Below the pieces are notes generated by a model. That model had not been told where the DNA came from. It did no database searches and saw only the letters and a list, made by a program, of their open reading frames with translations. Made by a program: the position numbers and the translations under genes. Below, in pieces: positions 55,871 to 64,000 of a stretch of 64,000 bases of DNA. Origin of the DNA: Talinum fruticosum (taxonomy: Eukaryota; Streptophyta; Magnoliopsida; Caryophyllales; Talinaceae); contig JAITYX010000006.1 of NCBI GenBank assembly GCA_021018815.1, positions 1,205,001 to 1,269,000 of the forward strand, in the 5' to 3' direction. Within the stretch, counting starts at the first letter, position 1. Each line of letters opens with the position of its first letter.

Positions 55871-57515
55871 TTGAAGCGTAAATTCTGGAGACACCGAGGA
55901 ATCGTGACTCAGGTGCATGGCTCCAACTAGGAAGGTGGGGATTTCGAGTAGAGGCGGAGGTGCGCCGGCGCCGATAAGACCTTGACGATGTGCTTGAGCG
56001 CAGCGAAGGGAGAACCGGAATAGTTCGCAGGGGCTCGGCTCCGAGGGGCTGACCCGGAGATAGTGGATCGAGAGGTTCTTCCCTTGGGACCTCGTGGGCT
56101 GGAGGGGTTGCTCCGGCCGACTCGCCGGAGAAGCGAGATCTTCCGACCCACTCGGATCGCTGTCCGAGCCGAGTACAGCAATTTGAGCTTGGGGAGCAGT
56201 AGCCACGGCCTCTTCTTCCCTTTGCCCGGAAGGGCCTCGCTTCATCCGCGAGTTCCTCGGCGTCCTCCGCCGCATCCGTAGCTTCTTCCTCTCGCTTCCT
56301 CGGCTTCCTCGCTCTCCGAGGAGGTCGGGCTCGGGCTCGAAGACGCCTCGGATTGGTCCGAGTCATCCGGTCCCGAGCCGCCTTGGACCGTCGCTCTCGA
56401 GGAGCTCAGCCAGCTCCTTCCGCTCCTTAACCAGCTCTCTCATCTCAAGAACGACAGACTGCGTTGCTCTCGGATTTGGGACTCGACCAGTCTTTTGGTT
56501 AATGGTCGGACCTCGAAGAACGGACTTGAAACCCCGAGCATGTCTCCGAAATCGGAGGACACAGAGGTGATCTTGTCCATGAAGACAGGAGACAAGAGGG
56601 CGAGAGAGAGTTTTGGAAGCACCGGAGGTGGAGGCACCACCAGGTGAAGAGGGAAGAGAAAGAGGGGTGGATTTCGAGTCCGAGGTGGAGAAGAAGGCCT
56701 CGGCTCGAAGTTGTGAACCCGGACACCGTGGTTAGTTTCCGGTATCCGTACCCTCGGAGTTCCTTCTTGCCGACCACAATGGCCGCCTCGCACACCGCGT
56801 TAGGGTCGAGGGAAGAGGAACTTGGAATTGTTTGAATACAAGGGTGAGAAGAGCACCGAAAGGAAGGGAGGTGTTCTTCTTGCTCTGGAGTTGAGCTGGC
56901 ACAGCGGCCATTTGCTCAATGATGGAGGGAAGAGGTCGACTTCGTATCCCTCCGGGATATCGAAGAGGGCTTTGAGGTGCTTGGAGTTGGGGTTCTCCTT
57001 GCTAGAATGCTGTGAGAAGAAGGTTCTCATCGGCAGGAAACACGAAGTCCGGCTTCGACTTCAACCGAGTCACGTAAAAGTTCTTTCTGGACCCGGGAAT
57101 TCTTTAGCGTACTTTTCAAAGAAGTCGTCGGCGACTTCAGTGAAGGGGATAGGGTTGCTGTTCAAGAAGAGAGAAGAGACTTTGAACAGGACGGTGAAGG
57201 AGGGAGGTGTTGATACGAACAGTAATGTTCCGAACCCGAGAGGTTAGCACATTTTCGGAGTGGGTGAGATGAGTATAAAACTCGGAGACAAGTTCGGGAT
57301 AGATGAACTCGCTGAAGCACAAGAAAGGGTAGACTCGGTGGTTTGGATATTGGACAACCAGGAGAATTTGGTTATTGGGAAGAACTTGTCGTCCAGCGCA
57401 AGATGCTTTGGGTGACAATGGGTTTAGAAGGGGTTGAGCTATCCGGCTTGTTGGTGCGAGGCTTCTTTGAGGATGAAGAAACCTGAAAGTCGGGATGGTT
57501 TCCTCTTTTAGGCAT
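55871..57515 (-). pseudogene. Third gene (after pol) of element E
   Basis: It starts with ATG 57513-57515 (MPKRGNHPDFQVSSSSKKP). A frameshift lies near 57400; LDDKFFPITKFSWL-like text is followed by LCFSEFIYPELVSEFYTHL (inside frame 57137-57676). The frame 56800-57030 has FSQHSSKENPNSKHLKALFD and EGYEVDLFPP, and 56440-56795 has a Pro/Ser-rich part. A stretch near 56390-56470 encodes VLEMRELVKERKELAELLE-like text, the same probable coiled coil as in D. The end (55725-56366) is Arg/Glu-rich. Domain order equals that of C and D. No membrane segment is convincing. Function is unknown. Confidence 0.6.
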
Positions 57516-57758
57516 GGTGAGAGATGAAAATAAGAAACTTTTCGAGAGAAAAGGAAAGAGAAGGAGGTGTAGAAGAGAAGAAAACGAAAATGGTAGAAGA
57601 AAGAGAGATGAGCAGTTGAAAAACTTACGAGAGAGAGAGAGAGCTTCTTCGACGTCCGCGGACGATCACGGAACACTATTCACGTAGTATGCTTCCGCGA
57701 GAGGGTTTCGTCTGAGAGGGAAGGAGTTTTAGAATACCGAGATGAAGACGGATAGTCA

Positions 57759-57767
57759 TTATTTATA
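57759..57767 (-). promoter_or_regulatory. TATA box upstream of the third gene of E
   Basis: The minus strand reads CTCTATAAATAATGAC. It lies about 250 bp upstream of the third-gene ATG, the same place as in D. Confidence 0.55.
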
Positions 57768-58194
57768 GAGAGTACGCGTGCCCGTTCACTATCCGTTAAG
57801 TAACTCCGTTCGACTCAGCCCGTCCATCGATAATTAATGCCCGGTGTGACGGTTCTTCTTCAACGGTTGAGATATCGGTGGTTTAAAATCTGCGGTTAAG
57901 ATCCGATCGCAGCGCTCGAGAAAGAGAGAGAAAACGGGTTTGAAATTATAATCCGAAACTCTCCACTGTTCTAGAGATAGCTTCAGAAAATTTGAAGTCC
58001 AAATTTCTCTTACGTCCGAGTTTGACTCGGAAAAGTTTCGAGTGACTCGAAACACAGAAATAACTATCAGCCCAAGTATCACGTGATCAACCGAACCGAT
58101 GATTATTAACAATGAAAGCACAAGGCACGAAATATTCACGAATCACAACACAAAACTAAGCATTTAACATACCAAGCTCATTCCGAATAAAACA
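57768..58194. other. Spacer between RNase H and third gene of E
   Basis: It matches 47511-47900 of D in the opposite direction. No coding frame is conserved. Confidence 0.4.
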
Positions 58195-58790
58195 GAATTG
58201 ATCTTCACCAAGAGGCTTAGTAAAGATATCAGCTAATTGAAGATTAGTAGGAATGAACTCAAGTGTAATATCACCCTTTTCGAGTGATCGCGTAAGAAGT
58301 GATACCTGACTTCAATATGCTTTGTTTTTGAGTGCTTGGACAGGATTCTTAGTGATACTGATTGCGCTTTGATTATCACACTTGATTGGGACTGAGTTGA
58401 GAGATAGTCCAAGGTCCTTCAAGTGTTGATTTATCCAGAGAATCCGAGCGCAACAAGCTCCAGCGGCAATATATTCAGCTTCTGCGGTTGATAGAGCTAC
58501 TGAGTTTTGCTTCTTTGAGTGCCGGGATACTAGGGATTGACCCAGAAATTGGCAAGCTCCGGATGTGCTCTTTCGATCAACTTTGTATCCTGCATAGTCC
58601 GCGTCCGAGTACCCGGTCGAGTCGGTTCCGAGTCTCTGGAGTACCATAGTCCTAGATTCCGAGTGCCTGCAAGATATCTCGAATATTCTCTTCACCGCGA
58701 GTGAGATGTGATTCTTTTGGATTAGCTTGAAATCGTGCACATAAGCACACACTGAACATTATATCCGGTCCGCTTGAAGTAAGATATAGC
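58195..58790 (-). pseudogene. Ty1/copia RNase H of element E
   Basis: The frame 58312-58752 (146 codons) runs from LAVKRIFEISCRH through YSDADYAGYKVDRKS, TSGACQFLGQSLVSRHSKKQ and ALSTAEAEYIAAGACC to KCDNQSAISITKNP. This is the nearly complete RNase H of the Sirevirus (SIRE) type; the YADADYAG-like Asp, the Glu of AEAEY and the Asp of CDNQSA are present. Frameshifts at both ends separate it from RT and from the C-terminal tail (HFLRxHxEKGDIEL-like, 58215-58290). Confidence 0.8.
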
Positions 58791-59680
58791 GGTGATCCGA
58801 TCATACCCCGATAGAGTTTCGATCTACTTGCTTTACTGTCTCATCCGAGTCGAGCTTTATACTGCTTGCTCATAGGAGTAGATGCGTGCTTTGCATCTTG
58901 AAGCTTATATTTCTTCAGCGGTTCCTTGGTGTATTTTGATTGATGAACAAAGATTCCATTTTTGTCTTGTTTGATTTGCAATCCAAGGAAGAAGTTGAGT
59001 TCTCCCATCATACTCATTTGGAACTCTTGACTCATCAACTCGAGAAAATTCTCGGCACGAAATTCATTAGTAGCACCGAAAATAATATCATCAACATATA
59101 CTTGAACAATGAGAAAATCTTTCCCTTTGGTCTTTATGAATAAAGTCTTGTCGATCTGACCTCTTTTAAAATTATTTTGAACCAGGGAAGTCTGCTCGAG
59201 TCTTTCATACCAAGCTCTAGGGGCTTGCTTAAGACCATAGAGAGCCTTTTGAAGTTTGAAAACATGATTTGGAAATTCGAGTTTTCAAAACCAGGAGGCT
59301 GCTCGACATAGACCTCTTCTTCAATAAAACCATTGAGAAAGGCACACTTAACATCCATTTGATATAATTTAATATGCATGCGGGATGCAAATGCCAACAG
59401 TATTCTAATGGCTTCAATTCTAGCTACTTGGGGCAAAGGTTTCCCCACAATCAATTCCTTCTTCTTGATTGTAACCTTGAGCTACAAGTCTAGCTTTGTT
59501 TCGACAACTATTCCACCCTCATCCAGTTTGTTTTTGAAAACCCATTTGGTTCCTATAACTGGGTGGTCGGAAGGTCGGTTGGTCGAGTCCGGACTTGGTT
59601 TCTTTCAAATTGATTCAGCTCTTCTTGCATGGCCTCTACCCATTCGGGTTCATTAAGAGCTTCTAGTGCATTTTTGGGTT
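58791..59680 (-). pseudogene. Ty1/copia reverse transcriptase of element E
   Basis: The frame 59134-59454 contains RIEAIRILLAFASRMHIKLY, MDVKCAFLNGFIEEEVYVEQ and PPGFENSNF, and then shifts. The catalytic YVDD is encoded at about 59091-59105 in a neighbouring frame (VYVDDIIFGAT). The frame 58841-59038 gives FQMSMMGELNFFLGLQIKQD and KYKLQDAKHASTPM. Upstream text (59500-59660) corresponds to GTKWVFKNKLDEGG. Frameshifts are mostly single-base. Confidence 0.8.
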
Positions 59681-60721
59681 CGAGTTAGTGAAATGAATGC
59701 GGTGAATGCACATAGATTATGAAGAGAAGAACGAGTTCTTACCCCACTTGTTGATATCGAAATTATGTTTTCTTGGGGATGACTCGGAAGTAAATTTGAA
59801 CGCTTTACCAGTTCTTTGATTCACCAGGTTTGTGGGCTGAATAGCTTGATCTTCGAAGCTTGTTACGAGTGATCGGCTCCATTGACTTGCTCGCTACGAG
59901 CGACTTCTTGAGTTATTTCATTACGAACTTCCTCGTTACGAGTGATCTCCTTCGAGTCTTTGAAAGCTCATCTTCATCATCATCCTTTCGAGCTTCAGTT
60001 ACGAGTATGAAGATTCACTTGGTTTTTCCTGTTCAAGCTCATCAAACACTACGTGGATACTTTCTTCCACTTTGTTAGTTCTCTTGTTGAAGATACGGTA
60101 AGCTTTGCTATGAGAAGAGTAACCTAGAAAAATTCCTTCGTCGACCGAGCATCAAACTTGGTCGGATGATCCTTACCATTGTTGTGGACAAAACACTTAC
60201 ATCCAAAAGGTCCGAAATAGGAAATGTTTGGCTTCCTCCCTTTGTAGAGTTCGTAAGGTGTTTTCTTCGAGAATGGGTCCGATGAGGCATCGATTGAGAG
60301 TGTAGTTGGTCTGTGTTTACTGCTTCGCCCGGAAATAGTAAGGCAAGTTGTGTTCAATCATCATCGTCCTTGCTATTTCTTCAAGGGTTCTGTTCTTTCT
60401 CTCAACTACTCCATTCTGTTGAGGAGTTATGGGTGCTTGAGAAGTTGTGAGAAATTCCATTCTTGTCATAAAACTCGAGAATTCCGAGTAATCGAACTCC
60501 CTTCCATGGTCGGTTCGAATCTTTTGAATCCGAGTCCGGGACTCCACTTGAATCTTTCTACAGAGCTTACTGAATTCCTTGAAGGCTTCATTCTTATGCT
60601 TGAGAAAACACACCCAGGTAAATCTTGAAAAATCATCAATGATAACAAGTATGTAAGATTTACCTCCGAGACTCTTTACAGGAATTTCGCCACATAGATC
60701 CATATGCAGTAATTCAAGCAC
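59681..60721 (-). pseudogene. Ty1/copia integrase of element E
   Basis: The frame 60317-60721 (134 codons) holds the full catalytic core: LHMDLCGEIPVKSLGG (first Asp), RIRTDHGREF-like KIRTDHGREF (second Asp) and GVVERKNRTL (Glu), then MIEHNLPYYF. The frame 60124-60357 carries KTPYELYKGRKPNISYFGP and KFDARS. The linker to RT lies at 59681-59990 and contains many Ser and Glu codons; it shows TACGA in place of the TCCGA found elsewhere. The catalytic core is uninterrupted, but the C-terminal part is shifted. Confidence 0.85.
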
Positions 60722-61300
60722 GTTGGATGTGGAAACTGTCTTCGAGAGATTTGAATGAAGATCTGACTTGTTTCCCTACGGTGCATGCTTCACATACTTT
60801 ATCCTTCTCAAACGTACGGTTAGGTAATCCTCTAACTAGATGATGAGATGCAAGCTTTTTGATAGTATGCATGCTAATATGACCTAATCTACGATGCCAA
60901 GTCCAAGAATCATCTTGAAGAGATGCTTTTAAACAGGATAAATTCTGACTTGGGTCGAGAAGAGGGATGATGTAGGTATTACTCGATCTCTTACCTGAAA
61001 GTTTTATCTCTTTGGTGATCTCATCTGTGATGTAGCACTTGGATTGAGTGAATTTTACCTCTTGTCCTTTGTCACAAAGCTGGGAGATGCTAAGTAAGTT
61101 GTACTTTAGTCCTTTGACAAGGTAGATTGGGCTCACCAGACTGTTTCCATTACCAATCTTCCCAATGCCCACTATCTTGCCCTTGCTTGTCATCACCAAA
61201 GGTCACCTTTCCTCCTTTATATGATTCCAACTCGGAAAAGAGTCCTTGGTCACCTGTCATATGTCGTGAGCATCCACTGTCCAGGTACCAATGTCCTTTT
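60714..61300 (-). pseudogene. Protease and pre-integrase zone of element E
   Basis: The protease start HWYLDSGCSRHMTGD is encoded at about 61255-61300 and keeps the catalytic D-S-G. The frame 60714-61199 continues with GKIVGIGKIGNGNS, YNLLSISQLCDKGQEV, the pre-integrase WTWHRRLGHISMHTIKKLA and the second zinc pair CEACTVGKQ. A frameshift near 61195 separates the two parts. Of all copies here this one is the most complete. Confidence 0.8.
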
Positions 61301-63153
61301 GATCTTTTACGAGTGACCTGCAAAACAGAGATAATCTAACCCTTCTCACTTCCTCTAACGAACCCGAGTAACATTTCTTACTTGTGGTCCTTTTACGAGG
61401 AAGAAGGTGCTTCGGAACCCAGATTTGAATGACTTTGGGTTTAGTCCGATTCCGAGTCTTCTTCTTCTCAAGGAGCTGAGTCTGTGTCTCTTTCCTTTTA
61501 AAAACCTTTCCTTTTGAAACAGGAGAAAATGGTTTCCTTTTGTAAATAGGTGCGGGTTTAGTCCTCCTTTCATTTTTGTGAATGGGACCATGCTCGGCCT
61601 TTTTGAACTTAACGGTTACGGAATCCTTTTTGAACAAATCCGAGTAAGAATTAGATTCTTCCTCCTTGTTGAAACCAAGACCTTCTTTTCTAAAAGAGAC
61701 ACATTGTGAACCTAAGAGCATATCAAGGTTCTTACGTCCTTGAGTAAATTTTAAAACCAGGTCTTGAGACTCGGTGAGCTTACTGTTTCGGTTGCTCATT
61801 TTCTTTTCCGAGTAACTCGGACTCGGTCTCATTAGTTTGAGCACTTGTCTTGAGTTCTCCGAGTGTGAGTCTCGGTTTTCCAATTCATTTTTAAAGAAGT
61901 TTTCTCGAAGTGATTGACTCAAGTTGTTCCTTGAAATGAGAAGAATCGGAATTGGACTTTTCTTCCAAAGTAAAGATGTATTTAGCTAAATCAACTTTGG
62001 AGAATTTGAGGAAGTAGTTTATTACCTCTTGAGGATCGGTTTCCTCATTATACGAGTACGTAGTGCGAGTCGACTCTTTTTCGGCTTCGAGTCGGTGATT
62101 GCCATTAGACACTTTGAGTCATCCGAATCCTCGTCGTCTTCGGATGATTCCTCATCACTCCAAGTTGCCATCATGGCCTTTTTCTTCTTCCTGTCCCTTC
62201 TTCGTTTTGGACGAGTCTTTGACTATGTGGTCTTTGCTGCCACATTCAAAACATCCGAGAATTCTTAGACAAAGATAACTTTGAGGGTGAAGAAAACTTA
62301 CCTTTTCTGTCTCTCTTGTCCTTTTTGTAGAATTCTTCTTTTGGTCTTTTGTCCCATCTTTTGTGCTTTATCATTTTCTTGAAGCCTCTTGCAATGAGTG
62401 CCATGGGATCATCTTCGAGTCGGAGGAGCTTGGACTTGCTTCTTTGGATTACGAGGCTTTAAGTGCGACGTTCCTTTTGGAAGTACCCTCGGCATCTTCT
62501 TCTTCCGGATGTATCTCATGAGTCGAAGCTTTCCAATGAGCTCGTCCGGTTTCAAGAGTGAGAGGTTACGAGCTTCTTCTATGGCGAGTCACCTTAGGAC
62601 CCCATCGTCTCTTGGGTAGGCTTCGAGAATCTTTCGGCACATTTCTTCATGGGAGATCTTCTTTCCCAGAGATTTGAGATTGTTGGTGATCTCGGTGAAG
62701 CGTATGAACATCGAGTAATGTTCTCTTACGGCTCCATTTTGAAAAGCTCATATTTGTGAAGATACTTGGCTGATCTTTGCTTGTCTCACTGACTTGTACC
62801 TTCATAGGTGTTGACCGAGTGTCCCACACCTCTTTAGCGAAGTCACGAGCGAGAGACTCGATTATATTCTTCGAGCTTATGGCGCACATGAGGATGTTCA
62901 TGGCTTTGAAGTTCTTTACGAACTTCTCCGCCTGGCTGGCGTGAACTCGGCCTTTGTCTTTGGAAGGATTACGAATTCATCTGTCTTTGTTGGAATGTAG
63001 TTTCCTTGTTGTATGATTTCCCAAACTTCTTCATCGTGATCCATAAGGAAACATTCCATGAGCTTCTTCCAGTGACCGAAATTTGAACCTTTGAATTTTG
63101 GTGGCACTGTTGGAAGATCTACCTTCGTCGAACTCTCCGGTGTTACGAGCCAT
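61301..63153 (-). pseudogene. Gag of element E
   Basis: Gag starts at ATG 63151-63153 (MARNTGEFDEGRSS). The frame 62916-63107 gives PPKFKGSNFGHWKKLMECFL and MDHDEEVWEIIQQGNYIP, and 62647-62901 includes FAKEVWDT. The knuckle near 62210-62260 reads CFECGSKDHIVKDS, with the last Cys replaced because of one extra base (GACTCGTCC against GACTGTCC in B). The long frame 61257-61922 (221 codons) covers the late charged part before the protease, with LRENFFKNELENRDSHSENS. About six frameshifts lie between segments although the LTRs of E are similar. Confidence 0.8.
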
Positions 63154-63198
63154 CCGATCTTTAAACCTTTGGACTGTTAGATCCTTTACGAAAGGCTA

Positions 63199-63210
63199 GG
63201 CTCGATACCA
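63199..63210 (-). other. Primer-binding site of E
   Basis: The minus strand reads TGGTATCGAGCC, one base short of TGGTATCAGAGC, 2 bp from the LTR. Confidence 0.75.
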
Positions 63211-63212
63211 AT

Positions 63213-64000
63213 TGAAGGTTTGCTCGGGGAGAGTCCGAGTCACCCTAGAGGGGGTGAATAGGGTGATGTTAAAATCTTTGCGAAAACACACACTTTTGTG
63301 CGGAAAAGTGACCAAGACAGAATCCGAGTCTAAACACGGGGTCGAAAAGATTGGACTCGAAAGCAATGAATCGGAAGAAGCAGGAGCACTAAAGCCGTCC
63401 GAGTCTAGAATGAACTCGAAAGAGAGCACAGAAATATTTACGTGGAAACCCTCCTGGGGCGAGAAAACCACGGCCCGTGTCAATCCGGACACGAAGTCAA
63501 ATCCACTATTTTGAGTCCACAAAATACCGTGAACTTGATGAGAACCCGAGTTGCTCCCTTAGACAACTCTATACAGATTTTCCTAGACTCGAAGTTACCT
63601 TATCTGATCTAGTACTTCCTAGCTGAGATAACCCTTACAGCTAGGGACAACTAAGCTGAGTTAACCTTTACGGCTTAGTCAAGGGACCTTACAAAGAACG
63701 TAAGAAGTGTTTGTAACGAAGTACAAGACCTTACAACTCAAAAAGTAATGAATTACAGAGTGGGAGTTGTAAGTTGAAGATTGAGAGTAAAAATACAATA
63801 ACTTTGAACAAGTAAGTGTATAGACAATATGTTCTCGCTCTCTTCAAGTCTTGTGAAGTGGCTTCTTCTTATAGATAAGGCCAGGCAGAGTAGCCATTAT
63901 TTCCATCTCGCTGACCGAGAGTCCTCTCGTGACCGTTGAGAAAGGCTTTCGAGTCACTCGGAAAGTATCCGTTGAAATATGAACGTTGGACAACGGTTTA
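63213..64000 (-). mobile_element. 5' LTR of element E, cut by the window end
   Basis: It starts TGAAGGTTTGCTC directly after the primer-binding site and matches 50956-51740. It carries the same altered box TATAAGAAG (63865-63873 on the minus strand). About half the LTR is visible; the rest, the CTATT duplication and the right ends of D, C and B should follow. Confidence 0.9.

Noticed and set aside
55725..56366. 213-codon minus-strand open frame as a separate arginine-rich gene
   Set aside because: It is the C-terminal part of the third gene of E read partly in a neighbouring frame. The matching part of D is shorter and in another frame.
1..64000. Ordinary host genes, tRNA or rRNA genes, CRISPR arrays, bacterial-type operons
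   Set aside because: All long frames with recognisable motifs belong to retroelements. I saw no cloverleaf sequence with intact A and B boxes, no spaced identical repeats of CRISPR type and no ribosome-binding pattern.

Overview
The window looks like repeat-rich heterochromatin of a flowering plant. Every gene-like segment I can identify belongs to a transposable element, and I found no ordinary host gene, tRNA, rRNA or CRISPR array. The element types (Tat-type Ty3/gypsy, Sirevirus-like Ty1/copia, a probable Tekay/Del-type solo LTR, hAT-like elements with 8-bp target duplications) indicate an angiosperm; I cannot go further from sequence alone.

Positions 1-23377 hold a tandem Tat-type gypsy array read on the minus strand. 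A remnant (about 241-751) precedes an LTR (about 759-2127). A nearly complete unit follows to about 14560, then a second LTR (about 14567-16062) serves two neighbouring units, then a second unit is cut at 23377. Between pol and the 3' LTR each unit carries two accessory genes on the opposite (plus) strand, each with its own TATA box and spliceable introns: a plant-mobile-domain-like gene and a second gene resembling DUF7745 proteins. All are now pseudogenes. Two hAT-like elements (12193-13051, 17831-18795) and one solo LTR (19309-20947) interrupt the units.

Positions 23378-64000 are a nest of one Ty1/copia family of Sirevirus type: LTR about 1.5 kb, initiator-Met-type PBS, polypurine tract ending AAAAGGGGAGAT, and a third gene after pol. 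In order of nesting, element A (plus) sits in the Tat integrase and is fused to element B (plus). B carries solo LTR H (28859-30466) and, in its integrase region, element C (minus). The 5' LTR of C carries solo LTR F (40850-42461) and element D (plus). The 3' LTR of D carries element E (minus), which runs off the right edge. The 3' LTR of E carries a 3.0-kb solo LTR G (51798-54809). That is six levels: Tat unit 2 > A/B > C > D > E > G. Four insertions show exact target duplications (H CACAT, F ATAGC, 19309-20947 ATAAT, 17831-18795 GATGAATG) and G is flanked by GTGAAAA.

The most interesting points are the antisense, intron-bearing gene pair in the Tat units, and a TATA box (TATAAATAR) 160-265 bp upstream of the third gene in all three Sirevirus-like copies, which suggests this gene has its own promoter. 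The two LTRs of E, and family copies in general, differ mostly at CCG/CGG sites by CGG-to-CGT changes and one-base gaps. This may be a methylation-linked sequencing artefact and would explain many frameshifts.
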